Below, in pieces: positions 43,346 through 52,684 of a stretch of 64,000 bases of DNA. Origin of the DNA: CAVTHW01 sp963734625. Lineage in GTDB: Bacteria; Acidobacteriota; Terriglobia; Bryobacterales; Bryobacteraceae. The notes beneath the pieces were generated by a model. It did not search any database. It had not been told where the DNA came from and worked only from the letters and a program-made list of their open reading frames with translations. The stretch covers positions 274,315-338,314 of the forward strand of contig CAVTHW010000022.1 of NCBI GenBank assembly GCA_963734625.1, given 5' to 3'. A program made the position numbers and the translations under genes. The stretch's first letter is position 1. Every line of letters starts with the position of its first letter.

Positions 43346-44296
43346 CTAGCGTGGCGCATCGGCAATCGCTTCGATTGTCGCCGGCGCGTTGCCTTCAAAC
43401 CGGTTGTTCACGAAGATGTAGGCGGCCCGCCCCTGCTCGGTGGCCTGCTCGATGAGGGAGCGGATCGCGGTCCTCGCGGGCGGATTGGGATCCTGAATCG
43501 CGGCGTAGGGCGAGAACTGTTTCACCGCCTGTTCGTAGCTTCTGCCGGCCCGTAGCAGGGCTCGGGTCACCGTGAAGTCAGCCGTGACGGCCTCGGGAAT
43601 CCTGATTTGCACGTCGAGTTCCGGCATGCGGGTCCAGGCATTGAACACGTGCGCCACGCCGTGGCGGCGGAGGCATTGAAAATACGCCGGGTCGAGATAC
43701 TCACGGTTGCGGATCTCGACCGCGTACCGGCATTGCCGCGGCAACCGGCCCAGGAAGTCGTCGAGAGTGGCGGCAAACTGACTGACACCCTCGAAATCCG
43801 CCTTTGAGAACGTGCCGAACTCGAAGATGAGCAGCGCCGCCTTTTCCCCGTGCGCCGCCAGGGGAATGAGGAACAGTTCCTTCAGCAGGCCGGCGTTCAG
43901 GAAGGATTCATTCGGCAAGCCGCCGCGCCTCCCATATCGGGGGTGAGAAGGAAATCTCTTCACGGTGATGAACTCCGGAACCTTGAGCGCGAACCGGAAA
44001 GCGTCCGGCGTCCCGCCGAAGAGCCGCCGCCAGTACTCTTCCGACGGGAACTGGTAGAAAGAGAAATCGCCGCACACGATGGGAAATGTTTCGGCGTATT
44101 CGGCGAGACACGTCTCGTCGAACTTCTTCTGAGAGAACCTGCCCCGGGTGGTGTACTTCTCCGGACGGTAGATCTGGCCGAGCCATCCGGGGTACTTCCA
44201 GGAACTGGTTCCGATCCAGACGTTCCGGTGGACAAGGCCCTCCAGTTTCGACGCCAGGCTGGCTGGCGGATCGGGGAACAACGGCAGGTTCGACAT
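43346..44296 (-). CDS. DUF72 (YecE-like) protein
   Basis: A 316-residue protein with a TIM-barrel-like DUF72 domain: VWIGTSSWKYPGWLGQIYRP at about residue 29, then FSFYQFPSEEYW, FRFALKVPEFIT, RYAVEIRNREYLD, and YIFVNNRFEGNAPAT at the end. Its function is not established. The ATG at 44296 begins MSNLPLFPDPP; the frame stays open to 44425, but that part overlaps dnaE2. It sits 19 bases after the dnaE2 stop in the same direction. Confidence 0.87.
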   Translation of the reverse strand: MSNLPLFPDPPASLASKLEGLVHRNVWIGTSSWKYPGWLGQIYRPEKYTTRGRFSQKKFDETCLAEYAETFPIVCGDFSFYQFPSEEYWRRLFGGTPDAFRFALKVPEFITVKRFPSHPRYGRRGGLPNESFLNAGLLKELFLIPLAAHGEKAALLIFEFGTFSKADFEGVSQFAATLDDFLGRLPRQCRYAVEIRNREYLDPAYFQCLRRHGVAHVFNAWTRMPELDVQIRIPEAVTADFTVTRALLRAGRSYEQAVKQFSPYAAIQDPNPPARTAIRSLIEQATEQGRAAYIFVNNRFEGNAPATIEAIADAPR

Positions 44297-44315
44297 CGTA
44301 GATTGCCTCCGGGCG

Positions 44316-47300
44316 CTAGCAAAAGTCGTGGGAGCCCGCGGTCGTGGCGTCCAGCATATCCAACGACTGGACCCGCCCGGCCTTGACCGACACGACACCC
44401 TGTTGGTTTTGAAGCACGCCGTCAATCACCAGATACGGCTCCCTGACCACCGTGGCCCGGGCGGCTTCAAACAGCCGCGGGGGCAGAATCGCATTGACGA
44501 TACCCGTTTCATCTTCCATACTCACAAAAACGAAGCCTTTCGCGGTAGCCGGTTGCTGGCGGCAGATGACGGCTCCGGCGACGCGCACCACGCTGCCGTC
44601 GCGCATATGCGTGATTTCCTCGGCCGTGACGATGCCCCGTTCCTTCAGCTTTTTCCTTTCGAAGCGCACGGGGTGCGGGCCGATGCTGAGGCTTGTGTTG
44701 CGAAAATCGGCGCGCAGCAATTCCACCGGCGTCATCGGCGCGAGCGGAGACGGCTGCTCGTCGGGCGCGGTCCCGGCGAGCAATTCGCCCGCGGGACGAA
44801 GCGCCAGTTCGGTCTGCCACAGGGCGCCCCGGCGATGTTTCTCATGCTCGCCCAAAAAGTTCAGTGCGCCGAGTTCGGCCAGGCTGCGCAGCTCAGACTT
44901 TGAAATACCGGGGACGCGGCGGGTGAGGTCGTCGATGCCGGCGAACGGCTGGCGCGCGCGTTCGGCCAAAATCGCCTCCCCGGTCTCGCGGCGGAATCCT
45001 TTCACGTAATTGAAGCCAAGACGCACGCATAACTCGCCGCCGTGCTCTTCCAGGGTGCAGGGCCAGTCCGAACGCGCCGCATCCACCGGCTTGAAGTGCA
45101 GCCCGTGGCGCTGCGCGTCTTTAATCAGCGTCATCGGGTTGTAGAAGCCCATCGGCTGATTGTTCAGCATCGCCGCCAGAAACGCCGCCCGGTAGTGGCA
45201 CCTCAGGTAGGCGCTGGCGTAGGCGATAAGCGCGAAGCTGGCGGCGTGGGACTCGGGAAACCCGTAGAGCGCAAACGAAGTAATGGATTGAACGATGGCG
45301 TCCGCGACCGCGCCGGTGATGCCGTTGCGGCTCATCCCCGCGCGCAGCTTCGTCTCCACTTCCGCCATGCGCGTTCTCGAGAGCGCTTGAAGCCAAAGGC
45401 GCGCCGCAACTCCTCGGCCTCGCCGCCGGTGAAACTCGCGGCGATCATCGCCATCCGCAGCAACTGCTCCTGGAAAAGCGGCACGCCGAGCGTGCGCTTC
45501 AACACCGGCTCCAGCAGCGGGTGCAGGCAGGTTGCCTCTTCCAAACCCTGCCGGCGCCGCAGGTAGGGGTTCAGCATCTTGCCGACGATCGGCCCCGGCC
45601 GGATGATGGCCACCTGCACCACGATGTCGTAGAAGCATTGCGGACGCAGGCGCGGCAGGCAGGACATCTGCGCGCGGCTCTCCACCTGAAACATGCCGAT
45701 GGTGTCGGCTTTCTGCAGCGCGCGATACACCAGCCGGATCGTTGGGCGGCAGATGCGCCAGATCCACCTCTTCGTCGTAGTGGCGGCGGATCAGCGCAAC
45801 CGAGTCCTTGAGCACGGCCATCATGCCCAGCCCCAGCAGGTCCACCTTGATGAGCCCCAGGTCGGCGCAATCTTCCTTGTCCCACTGCACCACCACGCGG
45901 CCGGGCATGCGTGGCCGGTTCGCAGCGGCACGACCGAATCGAGCTGGCCCTGGCAGATCACCATGCCGCCGGAGTGCTGGCCCAGATGGCGCGGCAGATC
46001 CTGGATGGCTTCGATTCAGATTCGCGGATGAAATTTGCCGGCTTCGCGCGGTTGTGCGGGATCGGCGTCCCCCTTCCCAGGCAGACGGCCGAGAGTGGCT
46101 GCATCAAAGCCCAGCGCTTTGCCCACGTCGCGCACGGCGCACCGCCCGCGATAGGTGATGACGTTGGCCGTCATGGCCGCGCCGAGTTTGCCGTAGCGCT
46201 GGTAGACGTACTGGATGACGCGCTCGCGGTCGCTCGCCGCTGGGCAGGTCCAGGTCGATGTCCGGCCACTCGCCGCGTTCTTCGGAAAGGAAGCGCTCGA
46301 ACAGCAGGTCCATGCCGACCGGATCGACGGCGGTGATCCCGAGCGAGTAGCAGACCGCGCTGTTGGCCGCCGAGCCGCGCCCCTGCGCCAGAATGCCTTC
46401 CCGGCGGCAGAACTGCACGATGTCCCAAACGATGAGGAAGTAGCCCGCCAGACCCAGCTTGTCGATCAGCGCCAGCTCGCGCTCGATCTGCCGCCGCGCC
46501 CGCTCGTGGTAAGGACGGTAGCGGTTGCGCGCGCCCTCCTCCGTGCGCTTTCGCAAAAAGGAGTCCATCGTCTCGCCCTCCGGCACGGGGTAGCGGGGAA
46601 ACTCGTAGCCCAGATCCTGCAGCGTGAATTCGAGCCGCGCGGAGATTTCCACGGCTGTGGGCCATCGCTTCGGGAAGATCGGCGAACAAGCGCGCCATCT
46701 CTTCGGGCGGCTTCAGATGGCGCTCGCTGTTCGATGCGAGCAGCCGTCCGGCGGTGTCGAGGGTGACGTGGTGGCGGATCGCAGGTGAGCACGTCCAGCA
46801 GTTCGCGCTCTTGCGGCGTTGCATGGGAAACGCCGTTGGTGGCCACCAGCGGCAGATTCAAGCGCCGCGCCTCTTCGATCGCCGCCTGGTTGCGCGCCTC
46901 CTCGTCCCGCCGGCAGTGGCGTTGCAGTTCGATGTAGACGTTGTCGCGCCCGTAGATGTGCAGCAAGCGTTCGGCCAGATCGAAATGCGGGCCGGTGAGC
47001 GAGATCAAGCCTTCGGAGAACTCGGCGAGATCGTCGAGTGGGGCAAGCTTCAGCTTGCCCAGCTTCATCCGGGTGATCAGACGGCAGAGATTCTGATACC
47101 CGGCGCGTGTGCGCGCCAGCAGCGGCAGGCGCGCGCCGTCACTGGTAGTGATCTCCGCGCCGACGTGCGCGCGCAGGCCGGCCTTCTTCGCCGCCATGTG
47201 GAACCGCGGCGAGCCGTAGACGCCGTCGCGGTCCACCAGCGCCATGGCCGGATAGCCGAGCGCGGCCGCGCGAGCCACCAGATCCTCGGGCACGGAAGCC

Positions 47301-47356
47301 CCTTCCAGAAAGCTGAAGGCCGAGCGGGCGTGCAATTCCACGTAAGCTGCCGGCAT
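44316..47356 (-). pseudogene. dnaE2: error-prone DNA polymerase DnaE2 (multiple frame breaks)
   Basis: Reading leftward from ATG 47356, conserved DnaE2 protein can be followed through at least seven frame changes to TGA at 44316. The PHP-like N-terminus (ARSAFSFLEGAS), the catalytic motif EWPDIDLDLPSGE near 46240, HLGQHSGGMVICQG near 45960, the segment GLIKVDLLGLGMM, the helix-hairpin-helix region near 44900 and the C-terminal OB domain are all present. Breaks occur near 46785, 46660, 46235, 46016 (in-frame TGA), 45905, 45740 and 45370. Most fit one extra base; two fit a missing base. The gene may be decayed or badly assembled. It follows imuB as in the mutagenesis cassette. Confidence 0.8.
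47041..47060. repeat. REP-like palindrome inside dnaE2
   Basis: A perfect 9-base inverted repeat with a TC loop shares the core GCAAGCTTCAGCTTGC with the copy at 16961-16978. Here it lies in coding sequence and encodes the lysine-rich stretch GKLKL. Confidence 0.55.
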
Positions 47357-47357
47357 C

Positions 47358-48635
47358 TCAGTCGTACACTCCGTCCACGAACCAGCGGGTGGAAGCCGGT
47401 TCCTGGTAGATGCGGTACAGGGCGCCATCGTCCAGGCCGACGTCCCACTCGTCGCGCGCCCAGACCGTCGCCGCCCACCAGTCGCCCGAAGTGCGCCACG
47501 GGCCGGCGGCGGCCACAACCGTGCCCTTTACGCTGCGTGCCGCGAGCCAGGCGGGGCGGCCTTGCTTCAACTTCACGGTTGCAACCAGCGCCGGGCGAAA
47601 CAAGCGGGAGGAAAGCCGCAGCGGCCCATCGCCCGGCGGCCCCGGCGGATCGGTCGTCTTCTCCTCCAGCACGTATTGGCGAATGGTGTAAGCGTCGGGC
47701 CGGTGGGTATCGAGGATGGCGGGCGAACCGGCGCGGCCCGGTCCAACCAGCGCGGTGATGCGCGCCAGAACGATGTGCAGTTTGTCCGGCGCCGGCGCTG
47801 CCGGACGAAACAGCCCGCCTTGCAGCACGCGCGGTTGCACCGGGTCGAGTTGCAACTCCAGCGCCGTCACCGCCGCGCCGGGAGGGTGCGCTTCCAAATC
47901 CAGTTGCATCTGCTTCAGCAGCACTCCCGCCGCATGCACGGGCAGCGGGAACTCCAGCGCGCGCGTGTGCGTCGCGCCGCCCTCCAGTTCCAGGCGAAGC
48001 GTCATCCGGTTGGTGGCCAGCGCCTGGCGCTGAAGCTTCCGCACCAAATCGTGAATGAGCGATGAAATGACGAACAGCAACGGCTCCAGCAGCGCCAGAG
48101 GCTGTTCGAGGATATGGCTTGCGGTGTACTCCTCGGGGATCGGAGCGATTTGCAGCGGGCGGTTGGTCTCGCCCCGCGCCAGACGCCGCATCCGCTCGCC
48201 ATCTTCTCCCAGGCGCTCCACCAGTCCGATGGGCGGCAGCGCCGCCAGATCGGCGAAGGTTGCGATCCCCCAGCGGTCGAGTGTTTCGAGAAACTCCGCC
48301 GTCGCCGGCAGCGCCCCTATAGGCAGTTCGCCGAGGACTTCCGCCTCTCTGCCTGGCGTAATCACGGTAACGCCCGGCAGGTTCAACGCGGCCAGCACCG
48401 CCGTGTCCGGATTGGCGGCGATGGCGAGATTCGCCTGAATCCCCATGGCCGCTCCACACCGTGAAATCTCCGCGGCGACCTGGTGCGGCGTGCCGATCAG
48501 CCTGTCCAGCCCGGCGATCGAGCAAACCACCGTGCCGGCCGAGATCTGTTCCACCGCAGGGGAGAACTGCCGGGCCAGCCCAGCCACATCCGCCGAAGAA
48601 ACTGATGGCGGTCTCCGATGGATGCAGGCATACAC
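47358..48635 (-). CDS. imuB: ImuB-like Y-family polymerase homologue (short)
   Basis: A 425-residue protein starting at GTG 48635, with AGGAGA seven bases upstream. The open frame extends to 49076, but that part runs under the epimerase and is not protein-like. ARQFSPAVEQISAGTVVCSI, GIATFADLAALPPIGLVERL and the little-finger-like C-terminus match ImuB, the catalytically inactive beta-clamp-binding partner of DnaE2 in damage-induced mutagenesis. The N-terminal palm segment is shorter than in longer ImuB proteins. dnaE2 starts one base after the stop. No imuA is present in the window. Confidence 0.82.
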   Translation of the reverse strand: MYACIHRRPPSVSSADVAGLARQFSPAVEQISAGTVVCSIAGLDRLIGTPHQVAAEISRCGAAMGIQANLAIAANPDTAVLAALNLPGVTVITPGREAEVLGELPIGALPATAEFLETLDRWGIATFADLAALPPIGLVERLGEDGERMRRLARGETNRPLQIAPIPEEYTASHILEQPLALLEPLLFVISSLIHDLVRKLQRQALATNRMTLRLELEGGATHTRALEFPLPVHAAGVLLKQMQLDLEAHPPGAAVTALELQLDPVQPRVLQGGLFRPAAPAPDKLHIVLARITALVGPGRAGSPAILDTHRPDAYTIRQYVLEEKTTDPPGPPGDGPLRLSSRLFRPALVATVKLKQGRPAWLAARSVKGTVVAAAGPWRTSGDWWAATVWARDEWDVGLDDGALYRIYQEPASTRWFVDGVYD

Positions 48636-48773
48636 GACTACTCTCCTATATTCGCCTTTTCTTCGCCTGCTGAGATTGTCCGTCAACCTGAAGGTAGGTG
48701 TCAAGCTGTATACTGAGTGCCAAAGAATCCGGCGAAAACAGCCGAAGTAGTGTAGTTGACCCTGGAGGTAGGG

Positions 48774-49772
48774 ATGAAAGACGATTTGGCGGTGGTGACC
48801 GGTGCGGGTGGGTTCATTGGGGGACATCTCGTCGCCGGCTTGCGGCGCCAAGGTTACCGCCGCATCCGCGCCGTCGATATCAAGCCGTTCGACGAATGGT
48901 ATCAGCGCTTTGACGACGTCGAGAATCTGTGTCTCGATCTGAACCTGCGGGAGAACTGCCGGACCGCGGCCCAGGACGCCCGCGAAGTCTACAACCTGGC
49001 GGCCAACATGGGCGGCATGGGGTTCATCGAAAAGAACAAGGCGCTCTGCATGCTGTCGGTGCTGGTCAACACCCACATGCTCATGGCGGCCAGGGAGTTT
49101 GGCGTGGAGCAGTACTTCTACTCCTCCTCGGCGTGCGTCTACAACGGGGAGAAGCAGTTGGACCCGAATTCGCCGGCGTTGAAGGAGGAGGACGCCTATC
49201 CGGCGCTGGCCGAGGACGGCTATGGCTGGGAGAAGCTATTCTCCGAACGCATGTGCCGCCACTTCCGCGAGGACTTCGGCGTGCGGACGCGCGTGGCGAG
49301 GTTTCACAACGTCTACGGTCCCCACGGCACCTGGGACGGCGGACGGGAGAAGGCTCCGGCGGCTATTTGCCGCAAAGTGATCCAGGCCAAGCTTTCCGGC
49401 AAGCTGGAGATTGAGATCTGGGGCACGGGAGAGCGCACCCGCAGCTACATGTACATCGACGATTGCCTGAAGGGAATCGGACTGATCTCGCGTTCGGACA
49501 TCCTGGAGCCCATTAATCTTGGGTCGAGCGAAATGGTCAGCGTCAACCAGTTGGTGGACATTGTCGAGGAGATCGCCGGGGTGAAGCTGAAACGGATCTA
49601 CGATCCCAAGGCGCCGCTGGGGGTGATGGGCCGCAACAGCGACAACACGCTGATCCGGAAGCTCCTCGGATGGGAGCCGCGCATCCCTTTGCGGGAGGGT
49701 CTGGAGAAGACCTATGCCTGGATCCATGATCAATATAGGAAGCGCGCCGAGAATATATGCGTTACGCTCTGA
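48774..49772 (+). CDS. GDP-mannose 3,5-epimerase-like SDR enzyme
   Basis: A 332-residue extended short-chain dehydrogenase with GAGGFIGGHL for NAD binding, SSSACVYN with a candidate catalytic cysteine, and YGWEKLF with the YxxxK pair. RSYMYIDDC and PINLGSSEMVSV follow. Sequence and length fit GDP-mannose 3,5-epimerase, which makes GDP-L-galactose. The neighbour that makes GDP-mannose supports this. The start ATG 48774 follows GGAGG. It overlaps the next gene by 16 bases. Confidence 0.85.
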   Translation: MKDDLAVVTGAGGFIGGHLVAGLRRQGYRRIRAVDIKPFDEWYQRFDDVENLCLDLNLRENCRTAAQDAREVYNLAANMGGMGFIEKNKALCMLSVLVNTHMLMAAREFGVEQYFYSSSACVYNGEKQLDPNSPALKEEDAYPALAEDGYGWEKLFSERMCRHFREDFGVRTRVARFHNVYGPHGTWDGGREKAPAAICRKVIQAKLSGKLEIEIWGTGERTRSYMYIDDCLKGIGLISRSDILEPINLGSSEMVSVNQLVDIVEEIAGVKLKRIYDPKAPLGVMGRNSDNTLIRKLLGWEPRIPLREGLEKTYAWIHDQYRKRAENICVTL

Positions 49773-50848
49773 TCCTGGCGGGTGGCTCCGGAGTGCGCCT
49801 GTGGCCCATGAGCCGCCAGGCCACGCCTAAGCATCTCTTGCCGTTCATCGAAGGCCACAGCCTCCTCGAAATCGCGGCCGCCCGGCTGGACGGCCTGGTG
49901 CCCGCCGAACGCTGCTACATCTGCGCCGGCCAGCGGCACCGCGCGGCCATTCTCCAGGCGCTGCCTTCGACCCGGGACCGGTTCCTGGGCGAGCCCGTCG
50001 GGCGTGACACGCTGAACGCGGTGGGCTTCAGCGCGGCCGTGATCGCCAGAGAGGACCCCGAGGCAGTCATCGGCGTCTTTACCGCCGACCACCTGATCGA
50101 GCCGGTGGACGAATTCCAGAAAATCGTCTCCCGTGGTTATGAGCTGGCCGAGCGCAACCCGGAGACGCTGGTCACATTCGGCATCCTGCCGGCCTTCGCT
50201 TCCACCGGGTATGGATACCTGGAACTGGGAGCCGCGCTGGAAGGCGGCGCCCGCCTGGTCGAGCGGTTCAAAGAAAAGCCGGACCAGGCTACGGCCGAGC
50301 GCTACTACGCGGCGGGCGGCGATCGATACCTTTGGAACAGCGGCATGTTCGTGTGGCGGGCGGCGACGCTGCTCGATTGCATTCGCCGCTACGAGCCCGA
50401 GACTTACCAGGGGCTGGCGCGCATTGCCGGGCATTGGGCTACTCCGGCCAGGGAAGCGGTGCTGGCCGAGGTCTATCCCTCGCTCCGAAAAGTCAGCGTG
50501 GATTATGCCGTGATGGAGCCCGCCAGCCGCGATCGGTCGGTGCGCGTGGCCGCCGTGCCCATGCCCCTGCGCTGGCTGGACGTCGGCTCCTGGACGAGCT
50601 TCGCCAAGACCCGCCCCACCGACGGCGCCGGCAACGCGCTGGCCGCGGAGCGGAGCGTACTCCTGGAAACCGGCAATACTCTGGTGGTTTCGAGCGATCC
50701 GAAGCACTTGATCGCCGTGGCCGGCTGCGAGGGCTTGATCATCATCCACACGCCGGAGGCCACACTGGTCTGCCGCGCGGACCAAGCGGAGAAGATTAAA
50801 GAGCTGCAACAGAAAGTCGCCGAGCGCTTCGGGAACGAATACCTTTAG
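49757..50848 (+). CDS. mannose-1-phosphate guanylyltransferase
   Basis: A 363-residue nucleotidyltransferase with the signature LILAGGSGVRLWPMSR at the N-terminus, TPKHLLPF, VIGVFTADHLIEP, FKEKPDQATAERYY and WNSGMFVW, all typical of ManC/GMP enzymes that form GDP-mannose. The cupin-like isomerase domain of bifunctional ManC is absent. It overlaps the end of the epimerase gene, so product and user of GDP-mannose are co-expressed, probably for surface polysaccharide. Confidence 0.9.
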   Translation: MRYALILAGGSGVRLWPMSRQATPKHLLPFIEGHSLLEIAAARLDGLVPAERCYICAGQRHRAAILQALPSTRDRFLGEPVGRDTLNAVGFSAAVIAREDPEAVIGVFTADHLIEPVDEFQKIVSRGYELAERNPETLVTFGILPAFASTGYGYLELGAALEGGARLVERFKEKPDQATAERYYAAGGDRYLWNSGMFVWRAATLLDCIRRYEPETYQGLARIAGHWATPAREAVLAEVYPSLRKVSVDYAVMEPASRDRSVRVAAVPMPLRWLDVGSWTSFAKTRPTDGAGNALAAERSVLLETGNTLVVSSDPKHLIAVAGCEGLIIIHTPEATLVCRADQAEKIKELQQKVAERFGNEYL

Positions 50849-51042
50849 GCCGTCCCGCCCAGGATTCGCGCTGGAAGGTAGAACAGAGCGCGGATGAAGG
50901 CCAGTACTCCGCCGACCGCGAAGCCGAGCAGGCGGAAGGGCAGCAGCACCAGCCAGATCAAGGGGAACAATACCAGCGCCACAATCGCCAGCGGCCAGCA
51001 CAGCACCATCAGGATGCAGAACAGCAGGAACCTCACGAACAC
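50845..51042 (-). CDS. small membrane protein, function unknown
   Basis: GTG at 51042, six bases after AAGGAG within AGGAGGAAGGAG, gives 65 residues; upstream ATGs at 51063 and 51084 lack such a site. Nearly the whole chain is hydrophobic (two helices, LLFCILMVLCWPLAIVALVL and a second ending ILGGTA). It overlaps the guanylyltransferase end by four bases on the other strand. No family is recognised. Confidence 0.6.
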   Translation of the reverse strand: MFVRFLLFCILMVLCWPLAIVALVLFPLIWLVLLPFRLLGFAVGGVLAFIRALFYLPARILGGTA

Positions 51043-51231
51043 GGCGGTCTCCTTCCTCCTCATGATACGCAGATCGCCCGCCAAAGGTTCCAGGCCGGGA
51101 ATCTATACATTCCAGGCTGGGGGTCGTTTGTGGAGTGGCCCGCCAGGCCGGCGGTCTCGCCGGCAGAAGGAAAGGATCTTCCAGCCGTCCGCACTGTTTC
51201 TACGTGTTCTCCCGCTGCCATCTGCCGTGCA

Positions 51232-52584
51232 TTACTGCGCGCGTTCGAGGCGGCCGCCTTCGCGGTGGTCGGCGCGCAGCAGCAGGACCGAGAAGATCAG
51301 GCCGCACAGGCCCAGCCCCGCGAACATGATCTGACTTGCCGTGTAGCCGTGTGTCGCGTCGCGCAAGGATCCGTTCACATAGGGGAACGCCAGCAGGCCG
51401 ATGTTTTGAATTGCGGTCATCAGCCCGAACGCCGTCCCGACCCGCCGTTCATCGACAATCAGCGGCACCGACGGCCAGACGCAGGCGGGGACCAGCACGA
51501 ACGCGGCGCCCAGCACGATCATCGGGATCACCGGCTGAATGGAGCTGAACCCCAGCATGAGGTGCGCCGGAATCATGAGCAGCGACCCCAATACCATCAG
51601 GCTCGCTCGGCGGCCGATGCGGTCCACCAGGCTGCCCGCGAACGGCGCCAGGAACATCGACGCCGCGATGATGATCGACGTGGTGCCTTGAGCGGTGCTG
51701 AACATGTGGGTGAAGTTGTAGAACACGCCCGCGAAGAACCCCAGGCCTTCGCCTGACGCCATGGGCAGGCCCCACTTGCTGTGGAAAAAGTCGGTTGAGA
51801 GCGCGGTGAAGGGGAAGATTGCGGAGTAAAACGTCACGCAGATCATGACCGCGTACCAATAGGACCCGCGGAACTTTCCGACATCGCTCCAGGTGATCTT
51901 GTCGCCGGAGCCGGCTTCGGGCAAATGAAGCACCGGCTCGGCGTGGCGGTCCATCAGGGTGTAGATCCAGTTGGCGAGCAAGCTCGCCAGGCACAGCGCG
52001 GCGGCGATCCAGAGCGCGCCGTGAAAGCCGTAGCGGGTCGCCAGGAGTTCCTCGGTGTTGAATGAGAACAGGGTGCCCAGGCGGCTGACGGTCAGGGTGA
52101 TGCCGAAGGCCATCGCCAGTTCCTTGCCTTTGAACCAGCGCGCGGTGATGGCGCTCTGCGCCACGATCATCGATTCCGAGCCGATGCCGAACAGGATGCG
52201 GCCCAGATACATGACCTGGAGGCTGGGCGCGCTCGCGACGATGGCCGCGCCCGCGACCACCAGGCTCGAGAAGATGAGGCTGGCGCGCCGGACGCCTACG
52301 CGATCGATGAGGTAGCCGCCGGCGAGCACCGCGAAGACCGCGGCCAGGCTGTACATGGAGTACATGGCGCCGATGGCCGCGCGGTCGGTGTTGAACACCT
52401 TAATTAGAGTGGTCTCAATGGCGCCGACGCTGTCGTAAGCGAAGTAGCTGCCGAACGCCATCAGCGCCGCAAAGGCCAGGATGGTGAATCGATACGGCTT
52501 TGTCGAGGGGTTGAAATGGCCGGAATTCGATGGAGTCACGGGATGTGAGGAGTATACAACAGGCAAGGCGGTATAGGGCAACAC
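51232..52584 (-). CDS. MFS transporter
   Basis: A 450-residue protein with twelve predicted helices. GGYLIDRVGVRRASLIF after helix 2 and GSLVDRIGRRASLMVLGSLL after helix 8 are the two MFS loop motifs. It resembles the MFSD1-like/sugar-phosphate group, but the substrate cannot be told. The start is uncertain: the first possible start at 52584 is used, with GTG at 52539 also possible. It is divergent from the acyl-CoA synthetase gene. Confidence 0.82.
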   Translation of the reverse strand: MLPYTALPVVYSSHPVTPSNSGHFNPSTKPYRFTILAFAALMAFGSYFAYDSVGAIETTLIKVFNTDRAAIGAMYSMYSLAAVFAVLAGGYLIDRVGVRRASLIFSSLVVAGAAIVASAPSLQVMYLGRILFGIGSESMIVAQSAITARWFKGKELAMAFGITLTVSRLGTLFSFNTEELLATRYGFHGALWIAAALCLASLLANWIYTLMDRHAEPVLHLPEAGSGDKITWSDVGKFRGSYWYAVMICVTFYSAIFPFTALSTDFFHSKWGLPMASGEGLGFFAGVFYNFTHMFSTAQGTTSIIIAASMFLAPFAGSLVDRIGRRASLMVLGSLLMIPAHLMLGFSSIQPVIPMIVLGAAFVLVPACVWPSVPLIVDERRVGTAFGLMTAIQNIGLLAFPYVNGSLRDATHGYTASQIMFAGLGLCGLIFSVLLLRADHREGGRLERAQ

Positions 52585-52684
52585 CAGACACCCGGGTCTT
52601 TTTTAATACAATGGATTGGAGTCGGCACGGAGCGTGCCACCTATAATGCCTGCAGAGACTTAATATTTCTAAGGACAAAACGCA

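Noticed and set aside
48636..48773. LexA/SOS box upstream of imuB
   Set aside because: CTGT and ACAG elements occur but not at a spacing that forms a recognisable box.
51130..51756. 208-codon plus-strand frame under the MFS gene
   Set aside because: Shadow of the minus-strand transporter; it lacks any domain and is rich in arginine, glutamine and histidine.
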